Source: Desulfurellaceae bacterium
GTDB taxonomy: Bacteria; Desulfobacterota; Binatia; Bin18
Reading direction: 5' to 3'
DNA length: 45,942 nucleotides
NCBI GenBank assembly: GCA_021296095.1
Contig: JAGWBB010000035.1
Coordinates: 4,238 to 50,179 of the forward strand
The position numbers and the translations under genes are program-made. Shown piece after piece: positions 23,304-33,039 of the stretch. Under the pieces are notes generated by a model. That model saw nothing but the letters and a program-made list of their open reading frames with translations, searched no databases and had not been told where the DNA came from. Positions within the stretch are counted from its first letter, which is position 1, and each line of letters opens with the position of its first letter.

Positions 23304-25079
23304 TCATGCTTCTTCCTTCCTGCTGACAAGCCAGCGTTCCAGGCCCAGCAGCAGCAACACGCCGACAACGAGCCACGGCCAGATCGGACGCTGAGCCGTG
23401 TGCTCCGACTGCGTGGGGGTGGGAACGTCCAGCCGCAGGGGTCGCCCCAGACGGGACTCCTCGGCACTGCTGATATTGACGGCCAGGCGGCGCTGGTGTC
23501 CGTGCTCGGTGACCCGATAAACCCCCTGCTGGAGCAGGCTCAGACTCCGGCCGGCGACGGGAATGGGCTGGCCGTCCGGACCGGAGACCTGGGGTGCCTG
23601 GCCAGTCAGGCTGAGGCTCACCCCGGTTTTCAGACTTGACGCCTGGCCGACCCGACCGGCCAGCCAGTCCAGCAGGTTCAGGGTCAGGATCGAAGCCGGC
23701 AGATTCCGCCGGCCCAGATACGGCAACAGGTCAAAGCCGACAGCGGCGTAGCGATAGCCGCGGCGCTCACCGGCCAATATCAGCGGTCCGGGCGTGGCGT
23801 GTACGACCGTCGTGCTCCAGGCCGGCGGCGAGAAGGCTTGACCGAAGGCCGGCTTCAGAAGCGGGAAATGCACATACCGCACCAGCGGGTGGCCGACCGT
23901 CCAGCGGGTGATGTCAGGTCCAGTGGCCGCCCGATCCAGGGGAAAGACCGCGTTGCCCTCGGGCGGCAGCACGAAGGCGGCATTGCTCGGCGGCAAGCTG
24001 TCGGGCGCGGTCAGGTGAAAGATGACGAACGGAAAACGGGCGGCCATGTCCGGGCGGTAGTCCTGGGGACTGACCTGCTCAAGCCTGAGAGCCGGAATCC
24101 GGGACAGGCCGGCAGCACCTTCGGGCAGCGGGCTGACCAGCAGGCCCGAGACCGACCCCCGCCCGGGCAGGACGGCGTAGGCCTCATTATCCAGCTCAAG
24201 CCCGTCTTCGATCAGCAGCCGAGCCCGGTAGGTGCGGGCCACCGGCAGGTCAGACAAAGAAAAGGTCTGGTCCCGACCGGCAGCCGGGAGGAGCGATTGG
24301 AGTTCCTGGCCGGTCTCGGCATCTTCAAGGCTGACCCGCCAGCCGCCCACGACCCGCAGCGTGGCTTCGACCGCACCGGGGAAAAAGGGGCTGCGGTGCA
24401 GGCGAAAGCCGCTGATCCCAAGGTTCGGACCGGCCTCACCCAGCCGGACCACCGAGACCTGCGGCGGGACGGACGAGGCCAGGGGTCTGTCGGTGAAGAA
24501 GACCAGGCGCTGAAAGCCGTCCTCGGCCAGCAGTTGGGCGAAAAAAACAGACAAGACCGCGTCACTCGGGGCAGGCGTATCGGTGACCTCGACTCCCGCC
24601 AGCAGTCGGCCTAGGGACGGGTCCGACCAATCTCCAGCTAGGCTGCTATCCGCAATCTTTTTGGGAGAGGGAGCCGAGGTGAACAGCCCGATGCGTTCTC
24701 CCTCAGGGATCGTTGCCAGGCTGGACTCCAGCGCGTGTTTGGCCAGATCGAACACGCGTGCGGCGTCCGGGCTACGCGCCTGCATGCTGGCAGAGGTGTC
24801 GAGCACGAAGGCGACCGAGCCGCCAGGGCTACGCACGACCGGCCGTGCCGCGATCAGAATCAAGAGCAGGAGGATCAGCAGGTGGAGGAAAAACAGGGGC
24901 GAGAGCCGGAGCCGGCCCCACATGCCCTGCCTGGCCGAGGAGGCCAACCCCTCGTACAGAAACAGGCTGGGAACAACGACCCGTCTGGCCCGCCGACGAA
25001 AGAGGTAGGGCACCAACAACGCGGGCAGGGCCAGCAACAGGGGGGCTGCGGACGATGCGGACAGCAGGGCAAAGTCCAT
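23304..25079 (-). CDS. BatA-like membrane VWA protein
   Basis: 591-aa protein with the BatA/aerotolerance N-terminal domain: a first helix (PLLLALPALLVPYLF), a basic RRRARR turn, and a second helix (FFLHLLILLLLILIAARPVV). A VWA domain follows with MIDAS DTSASM at residues 94-99, then a long beta-rich body and a C-terminal helix (WPWLVVGVLLLLGLERW). It is 13 bases downstream of the DUF58 gene. The Bacteroides Bat system links such proteins to oxygen tolerance; in other bacteria the role is unclear. Confidence 0.85.
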   Translation of the reverse strand: MDFALLSASSAAPLLLALPALLVPYLFRRRARRVVVPSLFLYEGLASSARQGMWGRLRLSPLFFLHLLILLLLILIAARPVVRSPGGSVAFVLDTSASMQARSPDAARVFDLAKHALESSLATIPEGERIGLFTSAPSPKKIADSSLAGDWSDPSLGRLLAGVEVTDTPAPSDAVLSVFFAQLLAEDGFQRLVFFTDRPLASSVPPQVSVVRLGEAGPNLGISGFRLHRSPFFPGAVEATLRVVGGWRVSLEDAETGQELQSLLPAAGRDQTFSLSDLPVARTYRARLLIEDGLELDNEAYAVLPGRGSVSGLLVSPLPEGAAGLSRIPALRLEQVSPQDYRPDMAARFPFVIFHLTAPDSLPPSNAAFVLPPEGNAVFPLDRAATGPDITRWTVGHPLVRYVHFPLLKPAFGQAFSPPAWSTTVVHATPGPLILAGERRGYRYAAVGFDLLPYLGRRNLPASILTLNLLDWLAGRVGQASSLKTGVSLSLTGQAPQVSGPDGQPIPVAGRSLSLLQQGVYRVTEHGHQRRLAVNISSAEESRLGRPLRLDVPTPTQSEHTAQRPIWPWLVVGVLLLLGLERWLVSRKEEA

Positions 25080-25092
25080 GTGACGAAGGCCC

Positions 25093-25998
25093 TCAGCTCA
25101 GCACGCCCAGGGCCGGCAGTTCACGCAGGACGAAATCCTGCACCGCGCCTGACGCCTCCGCTCCGGCCACACACTGCGCATAGCGCACCCCGGCCTGATG
25201 GCACGAACTGCGCAGCTCCCGGTTGTGACGCGCCAGGCGCTCGACATAGGCCCGTTTGGCCTGAGCATCAAAACGGATCAGGGCCGAGCCGCCGTCCTCG
25301 CTGTCCACAAAGCGCGCGCCGGTCGGCCGCAGTGGCGGGTCAATCTCGGTGCGGCCCAACACCTGGACGACCGCCAGGTCGAAGTTGGCCGCCCGCAGCA
25401 GGGTGAGCGAGGTGTGGAACACGTCCATGGGAAAGAGGAAATCCGACACCCAGACGGCTTTGCCCGGTCGGTGCAGGGCGTGCAAATGCCGCGCCAGGGC
25501 GGTCGGGGGGTGCAGCCGGCCCTGGGGCTGGAGGTCGGCTAAAAAATCGTGGAGCTGGACAAACCGCCGCCGACCGCGAAAAAACGGCGTGGCCGGCTCG
25601 GTCTCAGCGCTGCTCAGGGCGTGCAGTTTGACCGCGTCATCCCCGGCCAGCACGATATAGGCTAGGGCCAGCGTCAGATCACGCGCCGCAGCATACTTGG
25701 CATCGCCGGCCGGATGGGCCATTGAGGCGCTCAGGTCGAGGAACAGGGAGGTGTACAGGTCTTCTTCTTCCTGAAAGAGCTTGATGTAGTGGCGGTCGGT
25801 GCGGCAGTACAGCTTCCAGTCAATGGAGCGCAGATCGTCACCCGGGGTATAGGGACGGTAGTCGGCAAATTCGAGGCCAGCCCCGCGCCGGGGCGACGCA
25901 TGCCGGCCCGGACGACTGCCGACAAATTTGCGCCGCGACCGAAGCTGGAGGGTTTCCAGTCGAGCCAGAAATTGGGGCGTAAAAACTGCGGGCAACAT
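25093..25998 (-). CDS. DUF58 domain protein
   Basis: 301-aa protein. ATG 25998, with GAGAAG upstream, is preferred to the in-frame 26127. The DUF58 signature is clear: EFADYRPYTPGDDLRSIDWK (residues 43-62), then IKLFQEEEDLYTSLFLDLSASM, a VWA-like MIDAS. No membrane helix is present. DUF58 proteins work with MoxR AAA ATPases and VWA proteins. Here the BatA-like and large VWA genes follow directly. The MoxR gene normally upstream is absent; the divergent neighbour is a beta-propeller protein. Confidence 0.87.
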   Translation of the reverse strand: MLPAVFTPQFLARLETLQLRSRRKFVGSRPGRHASPRRGAGLEFADYRPYTPGDDLRSIDWKLYCRTDRHYIKLFQEEEDLYTSLFLDLSASMAHPAGDAKYAAARDLTLALAYIVLAGDDAVKLHALSSAETEPATPFFRGRRRFVQLHDFLADLQPQGRLHPPTALARHLHALHRPGKAVWVSDFLFPMDVFHTSLTLLRAANFDLAVVQVLGRTEIDPPLRPTGARFVDSEDGGSALIRFDAQAKRAYVERLARHNRELRSSCHQAGVRYAQCVAGAEASGAVQDFVLRELPALGVLS

Positions 25999-26129
25999 AG
26001 CTTCTCGCAGGCACGAAAACAGCGCATCGACGGCTGTCCCGATCCTACCAGACCCAGCGGGCGGGGCTAGGCCGGCGTCGTGCATCGCCCAGAGTAGCCG
26101 GATTCCAATACCGTCGCTATAAAACACGT

Positions 26130-27083
26130 ATGCTAACCGTGTACACTCCCAGACAGCCGTCGCTACGTGCCTTTTTGATCGGGGTATCTGTTTTCAGCCT
26201 GGCCGTGTGGGCGGCCGGGGCGGCCGGCGACAGCCCGCGGTTCGGCCACCGGGTGGACAGAGGCGTGGTCGAACACGCGCCTATCCGCGAAGCCTCGGGC
26301 CTTGTGGCCAGCCGCAAAAACCCGGACGTGCTGTGGGTGCATAATGACTCCGGGCAGCCAAACCAGGTGTTCGCCGTCGGCTCCCGGGGCAGCCATCTCG
26401 GCACCTATGTGCTGGACGGCGTCACCAACCGCGACTGGGAAGATATCGCCATCGGGCCGGGCCCGCAGGACGGCCAGTCCTACCTGTACATCGGCGATAT
26501 TGGCGATAACCGGGCGCGCCGGGATCTGAAATATATCCACCGCCTGCCCGAACCCCAGCTCAAGGCCGGACCGGCCGCCGTCCACCACCTGTCCACTATT
26601 GAGACGCTGTCCTTCCGCTACCCGGACGGCCGGCGCGACGCCGAGACCCTGCTGGTCGACCCGCTCACCAAAGACCTGTACGTCATCTCCAAACGCGAAG
26701 CCGGGGTGGGGGTCTACCGCGCCGCCTATCCCCAATCGACCAGTGCACCAATAACGCTTGAGCGGGTCGCCACTGTAGTCCTTGAGGAGCAGCCCTCGAC
26801 GGAGGACTGGCTGGTTGGCGGAGATATTGCCCCGTCCGGGGCCGAGATCCTGCTCAAGAGCTATCGCGCGGTGTACTACTGGGCGCGGGCTCCCGGACAG
26901 ACGGTCCATGAGGCGCTGGCCGCCCGCCCCATTCCGCTCCCCTACCAGCCCGAACCCCAGGGCGAGGCCCTGGGCTGGAAGGCCGACGGAACGGGCTACT
27001 ACACGCTCAGCGAAGAACGGGACCGGATTCCGGCCCGTCTCTACTTTTATCCACGCTTGCCGGCCACCGCATACGAAGGCTGA
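26130..27083 (+). CDS. secreted beta-propeller-like protein
   Basis: 317-aa protein with a signal peptide (FLIGVSVFSLAVWAAGAAG). Repeated strand blocks suggest a propeller: EASGLVASRKNPDVLWVHNDSG, DGVTNRDWEDIAIGPGP, YLYIGDIGDNRARR, DAETLLVDP and GEALGWKADGTGYYTLSEE. Acidic Asp-rich turns could bind calcium. The function is unknown. TATAAA lies only six bases before the ATG and no ribosome-binding site is seen, so the start may be further in, or the mRNA leaderless. The last 37 bases overlap the convergent next gene. Confidence 0.7.
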   Translation: MLTVYTPRQPSLRAFLIGVSVFSLAVWAAGAAGDSPRFGHRVDRGVVEHAPIREASGLVASRKNPDVLWVHNDSGQPNQVFAVGSRGSHLGTYVLDGVTNRDWEDIAIGPGPQDGQSYLYIGDIGDNRARRDLKYIHRLPEPQLKAGPAAVHHLSTIETLSFRYPDGRRDAETLLVDPLTKDLYVISKREAGVGVYRAAYPQSTSAPITLERVATVVLEEQPSTEDWLVGGDIAPSGAEILLKSYRAVYYWARAPGQTVHEALAARPIPLPYQPEPQGEALGWKADGTGYYTLSEERDRIPARLYFYPRLPATAYEG

Positions 27084-28213
27084 AACATCTGTCCGCCGAG
27101 CGGCACGAAGGACGGTCGGTCCGGGGCCAGGCAGCGGTGGCTGGCCCAGCGCACCGCCTGCGCATCGTCGTCGGCGTACAGCGGGAGCAAACCCAGCGCC
27201 GCGGGCTCGGGCTGCCAGTCAAAACAGTCTTCAGCCCGGCCAATCACCGACAAGGGCCGCACGGCCCAGGGTCTCGCCCCCTGTATGATGGCGTCGTGGC
27301 GCGACAAGCGGGCAAACCAGCCGTCCAGACGCGGCTGGAGCTTTTTGATGCTGCGGACCAACCGCGCCATTTCGGTAAACGGCAAAAAGCGCGGCCGGCC
27401 GCTGTCATGCGTCACCAGGGCAATCTCGCGCAGCCGTTGGAGATAATCGCGTGGCGAGGTCAGCAGCGCCGCCCGGTCACGGATGCCGATGCTCTGAAAA
27501 TCGCCGGGGTCCAGGGTAAAGGCCAGGGAGCAGCTGGCGTATGGCAGCTCGGCCACCGTCTCCCGCCACGGATAGAAACGGCCCTTGAGGTCGAAAAAGT
27601 CCCGTACAATCAGCAGCCGGTCGGTGCTCAGCGGGTAGGGGCCGGAGTCGGCAATGCCCAGCTGCGCCTCCGCGTTCAAGCCGAACAGGTAAGCCTCCAG
27701 GGTCGCGCAAAACTGCTCTGCCAGCCGACGCATTTCCAGGTCGACCGGTACCAGGCCCTGATACAGCTGCTCGACCAGCGCCTTGGGTAGAAAACGGTTA
27801 GTCAGCCCCGCGTCACTATTGTCGAGATGGCCGTCGCCCCGGTGCGCGGCGCTCAAGCGCCGCCAGAAGGCCAGGATTTCGGCGCTGTCGTCCTCGCGGG
27901 CGAACGCAGCCTCAGCCGCCACATCGAGAACGACCTCCCGCCCGACCAGAAAGAAGTAGCCCAGCATCCAAATCGAAAGAGGAGAAACGGTGTCGCCCAG
28001 CCGCTGGCCCCGCCGGGCGATGGCCTCGGGGCTAGGCCTGCGCTCGCCCACCAGACGCGGAAAACGCCAGAAGGCGTCCGTCACCGCCAGTGAAAAAGAC
28101 TGCTTGACCGGCAGACGGCTGGGGCTGGGTCCGATCGGCCGGACGATCTCGGCCTGGAATTTTTCCCCCATACTCAGGACGAGTCGGTTGAGATCTTGGA
28201 TATCCTGCGCCAC
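27047..28213 (-). CDS. conserved hypothetical protein
   Basis: 388-aa predicted cytosolic protein. GTG 28213 has AGAGGAGG upstream. No known domain is recognised. Visible features are a hydrophobic stretch SIWMLGYFFLVGREVVLDV (about 79-97), which might be a helix or a membrane contact, many acidic and aromatic segments, and a C-terminal part with QGARPWAVRPLSVIGRAED and FVPLGGQMF. It overlaps the beta-propeller gene by 37 bases at their 3-prime ends. Neighbours give no hint of role. Confidence 0.6.
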   Translation of the reverse strand: MAQDIQDLNRLVLSMGEKFQAEIVRPIGPSPSRLPVKQSFSLAVTDAFWRFPRLVGERRPSPEAIARRGQRLGDTVSPLSIWMLGYFFLVGREVVLDVAAEAAFAREDDSAEILAFWRRLSAAHRGDGHLDNSDAGLTNRFLPKALVEQLYQGLVPVDLEMRRLAEQFCATLEAYLFGLNAEAQLGIADSGPYPLSTDRLLIVRDFFDLKGRFYPWRETVAELPYASCSLAFTLDPGDFQSIGIRDRAALLTSPRDYLQRLREIALVTHDSGRPRFLPFTEMARLVRSIKKLQPRLDGWFARLSRHDAIIQGARPWAVRPLSVIGRAEDCFDWQPEPAALGLLPLYADDDAQAVRWASHRCLAPDRPSFVPLGGQMFQPSYAVAGKRG

Positions 28214-28319
28214 CTCCCACCTCCTCTTCTGGCTTAGCGTGGCCGGACACGGGGGTCAAGAGAGCGGGGCCGGCCTGTCGAGATTGACCGGCCGTGACGC
28301 TGGGCAGAGAATGAGACCC

Positions 28320-28742
28320 ATGCCGCGTCAAACCAGTCTCGTCGTGCTGGGGCTCATCCTCCTGACCACACCCGGTCTGGCCCAAGTCAGCTCAGCCCTG
28401 TTCCCCGGCATTTCGCCCGCCCCGCTGGTGCGTCTGACCGGGGTGCTTGAGGCCGGCGATCAAGCCGGCGGCGCCGGATTTCCGGTCCTCAGAGTACGGA
28501 TCGCGGACAAACGCTGGCGGTTTCGGGTGAGCCGGGTGGAACCCGTCATTCCGGCCTACCGGGCCGAGGAGAAGCTGCGCCGGGTGTCCCCGCTGGGGCT
28601 GCGCTTCGTGGCCGAAGAGCGCCTGCTGAGCGTCTTGCAGCAGCCGGACATGCGCGAGCGCGCCATCGTGCTTGAGGGCTGGCTGCGGCCGGGGGCGGGG
28701 GTGTTATGGGTGATGTCGGTCGAGGTCGCGGCCGAGCCCTGA
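28320..28742 (+). CDS. small exported hypothetical protein
   Basis: 140-aa protein from ATG 28320 (ATG 28311 is also possible; neither has a strong ribosome-binding site). The signal peptide is SLVVLGLILLTTPGLAQ. The mature part is small and basic, with strand-like blocks LVRLTGVLEAGDQAGG, FPVLRVRIADKRWRFRVSRVE and GVLWVMSVEVA, which looks like a single beta-barrel or OB-like fold. No family is recognised. It faces the convergent hydantoinase B gene. Confidence 0.6.
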   Translation: MPRQTSLVVLGLILLTTPGLAQVSSALFPGISPAPLVRLTGVLEAGDQAGGAGFPVLRVRIADKRWRFRVSRVEPVIPAYRAEEKLRRVSPLGLRFVAEERLLSVLQQPDMRERAIVLEGWLRPGAGVLWVMSVEVAAEP

Positions 28743-28761
28743 GTCACGGCGTTTTCCTGTT

Positions 28762-30456
28762 TCACGATCGCTCGGCCCGCAAACGCCGGGTGTGTGGCCA
28801 GTCGATCTCGTCCTCGGCGTCCAGCACCACGCCGTACTCTGCTCGGGCGGCCTCTACGGACACATAGCCGTCGCGCACGTCCTGGCGGACCAGTTCGGGG
28901 TCGCGTTCCAGGGGCGAGTAGAAACCGCCCCCGCCCGGCAAGCGCAGGGTGACTTTCTGGTCGGGCAGCAGACGGTACTGAGCCTTGGGATGGGGACGGC
29001 TGCCGTCCGATAGGTGGAAATCGCCCAGCTCGCCGTTCTTGCCGCCCCCATAGCCCAGGGCCGGAAATTTGGTGCGGTCATACATGGCCGAGTGAATGAC
29101 CGGCTCGGACGTGCGGACCGACAAGACCATCTCCTGGCCCAGGCCGCCCCGGTATCTGCCCGGTCCGCCGGAATCCGGCACCAGAGCGCGCTGTTCCATG
29201 AGCAGCGGGGAGACATTTTCGATGATTTCAGCCGGTACGCCCTGGATGCCGCTGGGAAAGGCGGTGGCCGAGATGCCGTCTTTATCCGGCCGCGCGCCCA
29301 TGCCGCCGGACGAGAAGAAGACGTAGGTAAAGCTCTTGCCGGCCGCGTCCTTGCCGGTGAACTGGGTAATCCAGATATTGGCCGCGCCGTCGGCCAGGAC
29401 GCGATCAGGCACCGCCTGTGACAGCGCGCCAAACACGGCGGTGGAAAGAAAGTGGCCGATAATATGCCGCCCGCCGACCGGGGCCGGAAACTCACAGTTC
29501 AGGATGCAGCCCGGCGGGGCGCTGATATGAATCGGCCGAAAGCTGCCCTCGTTGTTCGGCACGGCGGGCGAGATGGCGCATTTGAGGGGATAGGTCGTAT
29601 AGGCCACGCAGTAGGCAAACGGGACGTTGATCCCCCGCTCGCACTGGGCCGAGGTGCCGCTGAAATCGACCGACAGGTCTGCGCCGTCGATACACACCGC
29701 AATCTTGACAACGATCGGCTCGTCAAAGCCGTCCATCCGAATCTCGTGTGAATACGTCCCGTCCGGCAGCTCGCCAATCGCCTCCCGCATAGCCGTTTCC
29801 GAGGTATTCAGAATGGCGTCCGACAGGGCGTCCAACCCGCTCAGGTCGGCCTCGTCCATGAACTCCAGGAGCTTGGCTCCGCCGACCTCGTTGCTGCCGA
29901 CCTGGGCCATCAGATCGCCCTCGACCAGGTCGGGCGCCCGCACATTCTGTTTGACCAGACGGAACAGATCGTCATTCGGTTGCCCGGCGCGGAAGAGCTT
30001 CATGATCGGGACATAAATGCCCTCTTCAAACACCTGGCGGGCGTCGGCGCCCAGCATCCGGCCACCCACATCGACCGCATGGCAGGTGTTGGCAAACAGG
30101 GCGACCGGCTGGCCGCGGCGAAAAATCGGGGTCACCACGGTGAAGTCGTTGAGGTGGCCGGAGGTCAGCCACGGATCGTTGCTGATCAGGCTGTCGCCGT
30201 CTTCGAGTTGCTGCCACGGGTAGTGGCTTAAAAAGTGACGCACGGCCAGGGCCATGGTGTTGATATGGCCCGGCGTGCCGGTGACAGCCTGGGCGATCAT
30301 ATTGCCCCGGGTGTCAAACACCCCGGCCGACAGGTCGCCGGCCTCACGGACCACGGTGGTAAACGAGGCGTTCTGGAGAGCCGTGGCCTGCTCGTTGACA
30401 ATCGAGATCAGGCGGTTCCACAGAATCTCTAAAGAGATCGGATCGATGGTGTCCAT
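28762..30456 (-). CDS. hydantoinase B/oxoprolinase family protein
   Basis: 564-aa protein homologous to the HyuB subunit of N-methylhydantoinase and the C-terminal part of 5-oxoprolinase. It opens with IDPISLEILWNRLISIVNEQ, has NDPWLTSGHLNDFTVVTPIF and FANTCHAVDVGG, and ends with LRLPGGGGFYSPLERDP, all standard. It normally acts with HyuA, an ATP-dependent subunit, which is not seen here. ATG 30456 is chosen over the in-frame 30540. The divergent DUF1028 gene starts 50 bases away. Confidence 0.87.
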   Translation of the reverse strand: MDTIDPISLEILWNRLISIVNEQATALQNASFTTVVREAGDLSAGVFDTRGNMIAQAVTGTPGHINTMALAVRHFLSHYPWQQLEDGDSLISNDPWLTSGHLNDFTVVTPIFRRGQPVALFANTCHAVDVGGRMLGADARQVFEEGIYVPIMKLFRAGQPNDDLFRLVKQNVRAPDLVEGDLMAQVGSNEVGGAKLLEFMDEADLSGLDALSDAILNTSETAMREAIGELPDGTYSHEIRMDGFDEPIVVKIAVCIDGADLSVDFSGTSAQCERGINVPFAYCVAYTTYPLKCAISPAVPNNEGSFRPIHISAPPGCILNCEFPAPVGGRHIIGHFLSTAVFGALSQAVPDRVLADGAANIWITQFTGKDAAGKSFTYVFFSSGGMGARPDKDGISATAFPSGIQGVPAEIIENVSPLLMEQRALVPDSGGPGRYRGGLGQEMVLSVRTSEPVIHSAMYDRTKFPALGYGGGKNGELGDFHLSDGSRPHPKAQYRLLPDQKVTLRLPGGGGFYSPLERDPELVRQDVRDGYVSVEAARAEYGVVLDAEDEIDWPHTRRLRAERS

Positions 30457-30506
30457 AGCTTGACGTATTATAGGCTGAGGGCTACCGTTCTGCCACAGGA
30501 GACACC

Positions 30507-31259
30507 ATGCAACGCTTCGACAGGCACGGTCTTGCCGCACACCGCCTCGTGCTGACGACCTTCTCCATTACCGCCCGCTGTCCACGGACCGGCATGCTGG
30601 GCGTCGGGGTGTGCACGGCCATTCCTGCGGTAGGCGCCATCTGTCCTTTTGTCAAACCCAGGCTGGGCGCGATTGCTTCGCAGTCCTTCGCCAACCCGTA
30701 TCTGGGAATTGACGGTCTGGCCCTGCTCGAACAGGGCCACACGGCCCACAGCGCGCTTGACCAGCTGATCGCCGCCGACCCGGGTCGGGCGCGACGGCAG
30801 CTGAGCGTGGTGGACGGGACCGGCAATGCCGCAGCCTTTACCGGCCAGGACTGCATTCCCTGGCACGGCGACCATGTCGGCCCGGGCTATGTGGTGGCGG
30901 CCAATATGATGGTCGATGCGACCACCGTCGAGGCCATGGTCGAGGCGTTTGAAGCCAGCCGTGACGAGGCCCTGCCGGAACGCCTGCTGAGAGCCCTGGA
31001 AGCCGGCGATGCCACCGGCGGGGACTACCGCGGTCGCCAGTCGGCCGCCCTGCTGGTGTATGACACCGAGGCATATCCGTCGCACAGCCTGCGGGTGGAC
31101 GAGCACCGCCAGCCGGTCCCCGAGCTGCGCCGCATCTTTGAGGTGTGTCAGCAACAGCTCTACCCGTGGTTGGGGACGCTGCCGACCCGAACCAACCCGC
31201 TCGGCACGGCCGACCCGAGCCCGGTCTCGAAACTACGCAAAACGCCGGGACAGCGCTGA
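30507..31259 (+). CDS. DUF1028 family protein
   Basis: 250-aa protein with the DUF1028 opening LTTFSITARCPRTGMLGVGV and GAIASQSFANPYLG, then HVGPGYVVAANMMV and GGDYRGRQSAALLVY. The fold resembles Ntn hydrolases, and members occur beside amidohydrolase, peptidase and hydantoinase genes, which fits the divergent hydantoinase B. Enzymatic activity is not established for the family as far as I know. Its C-terminal extension (TRTNPLGTADPSP) is low in complexity. Confidence 0.85.
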   Translation: MQRFDRHGLAAHRLVLTTFSITARCPRTGMLGVGVCTAIPAVGAICPFVKPRLGAIASQSFANPYLGIDGLALLEQGHTAHSALDQLIAADPGRARRQLSVVDGTGNAAAFTGQDCIPWHGDHVGPGYVVAANMMVDATTVEAMVEAFEASRDEALPERLLRALEAGDATGGDYRGRQSAALLVYDTEAYPSHSLRVDEHRQPVPELRRIFEVCQQQLYPWLGTLPTRTNPLGTADPSPVSKLRKTPGQR

Positions 31260-31347
31260 CGCGCCCGCCCCACTTGCCTCCAGGGGCATCGGCAGGCTAG
31301 AAAATCATGAGCGAGTTCACATACGCCACTCAGCAAGGAGGAACACT

Positions 31348-32274
31348 ATGCCGTTAGACCCACAAGCCAAAGCATTTCTCGATCAACTGGCCGCCGCTGG
31401 CGCCCCGGGCCTGAACGAACTGCCCGTTGCCGAAGCGCGACAGGCCATCAAAGGGCTGTTTGCGACCGAAACCCCCGAGTCGGTCTCCAGGGTTGAAGAT
31501 CGGACCGTCTCGACTCCGAACGGACCCGTGCCGATCCGCATCTATGTGCCCGAGGGGCAGGGCCCCTTCCCGGTCCTGGTCTTCTTTCACGGCGGCGGCT
31601 GGGTCATCGGCGACCTGGAGACGCACGATCCGACCTGCCGGGCGCTGAGCAACGCGGCCAACTGCATCACCGTATCGGTCGATTATCGCCTGGCGCCGGA
31701 ACATAAATTTCCGGCCGCCGCGGACGACTGTTATGAGGCCACCAAGTGGACGATCCTCAACATCGCCGCCTATGGCGGTGACCCCACCCGGGTCGCCGTT
31801 GGGGGGGACAGCGCCGGCGGCAATCTGGCCGCAGCGGTGGCCCTGATGTCCGGCGACCGCGGGGCGCCGTCCCTGGCCTTCCAACTCCTGATCTATCCGG
31901 TCACCAACCATGCCTTTGATACCGAGTCGTGCAAACAGAACGGCAAGGACTATCTGCTGACGGTCGAGTCCATGGAGTGGTTCTGGAACCACTATCTGGC
32001 CAGCGAAGCGGACGGCAACAGCCCGTACGCGTCTCCGCTCCAGGCCAAATACGTCAACAGCCCGCCGCCGGCGCTGGTGATTACGGCCGAATTCGATCCG
32101 CTGCGGGACGAGGGCGAGGCGTATGCCGACAAGCTCAAACAGGCCGGCGGGCAGGTGACCACCTCGCGCTATGACGGCATGATTCACGGCTTTTTCAGCA
32201 TGTTTGCCTTCGATGCCTGCCGCAAGGCAATTGACGAAGCCGGCGGTGCGCTCAAGGCCGCGTTTGCCAACTAG
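31348..32274 (+). CDS. alpha/beta hydrolase, hormone-sensitive-lipase family
   Basis: 308-aa esterase. The oxyanion motif HGGGW is at residues 81-85, nucleophile Ser155 is in GDSAGG, the catalytic Asp is in AEFDPLRDEG and the His in GMIHGFF. This order is the HSL (family IV) carboxylesterase plan. AAGGAGGA precedes ATG 31348. It lacks a signal peptide, so it acts in the cytosol on short-chain or aryl esters. The BI-1 family gene follows after 60 bases. Confidence 0.92.
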   Translation: MPLDPQAKAFLDQLAAAGAPGLNELPVAEARQAIKGLFATETPESVSRVEDRTVSTPNGPVPIRIYVPEGQGPFPVLVFFHGGGWVIGDLETHDPTCRALSNAANCITVSVDYRLAPEHKFPAAADDCYEATKWTILNIAAYGGDPTRVAVGGDSAGGNLAAAVALMSGDRGAPSLAFQLLIYPVTNHAFDTESCKQNGKDYLLTVESMEWFWNHYLASEADGNSPYASPLQAKYVNSPPPALVITAEFDPLRDEGEAYADKLKQAGGQVTTSRYDGMIHGFFSMFAFDACRKAIDEAGGALKAAFAN

Positions 32275-32334
32275 GAGGTCGGGGTCGGGGCCTACCCCGA
32301 CCGCTCAGACCTTCGTAACAGGAGGGTTCCGCCG

Positions 32335-33039
32335 ATGAGTACTGCCCGCGCTTACGCCCGCCCGGCCGCCTACGCCGAGGCCACGGTCCGCTCGGAATTC
32401 ATTCGCCGTACCTATACCCATCTGGCGTTTGCCGTTCTGGGCTTTCTGGCCGTCGAGAACGTCCTGCTGTCGTGGTCCGGAGCGCCGGCCCTGGTCGGTC
32501 TGATGGTCGGCGGCTACGGCTGGCTGGTCGTCCTGGCCGCCTTCATGGGCGTGTCGTGGCTGGCCGACCGCTGGGCCCAGTCGGACGCCTCGCCACAGCT
32601 GCAATATCTGGGCCTGGGGCTGTTTGTGGTCGCCGAAGCGGTGCTGTTCCTGCCCCTGCTGTATATGGCGGTCAATTTCAGCTCGCCCGAGGTGCTGTCC
32701 AAGGCCGGCCTGATGACGCTGGTGCTGTTTGGCGGGCTGACCTTTGTCGCCTTTACCACCCGCAAGGATTTTTCCTTCCTGCGCGGGATTCTGGCCATCG
32801 GGGGGTTCATCGCCCTGGGCGTCATTCTGGTCAGCATCCTGTTCGGCTTCAGCCTGGGCCTGTTTTTCTCGACCATCATGGTCGCCTACGCCGCCGGCTC
32901 GATCCTGTACACCACCTCAAACATCATCCACCACTACCGGCCGGATCAACACGTGGCCGCCTCACTGGCCCTGTTTGCCGGGGTGGCGCTGTTGTTCTGG
33001 TATGTCCTGCGGATCTTCATGGCCCTGGGCGACGACTGA
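32335..33039 (+). CDS. Bax inhibitor-1/YccA family membrane protein
   Basis: 234-aa protein with seven hydrophobic helices. FIRRTYTHLAFAVLGFLAVE, FVVAEAVLFLPLLYMAV, FGGLTFVAFTTRKDFSFL and YAAGSILYTTSNIIHHY are BI-1/YccA landmarks; the family conducts calcium or modulates FtsH-type proteolysis. AGGAGG lies upstream of the start. Its last ten codons (RIFMALGDD, stop) are copied at 34559-34589, marking the end of an accessory island. Confidence 0.88.
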   Translation: MSTARAYARPAAYAEATVRSEFIRRTYTHLAFAVLGFLAVENVLLSWSGAPALVGLMVGGYGWLVVLAAFMGVSWLADRWAQSDASPQLQYLGLGLFVVAEAVLFLPLLYMAVNFSSPEVLSKAGLMTLVLFGGLTFVAFTTRKDFSFLRGILAIGGFIALGVILVSILFGFSLGLFFSTIMVAYAAGSILYTTSNIIHHYRPDQHVAASLALFAGVALLFWYVLRIFMALGDD

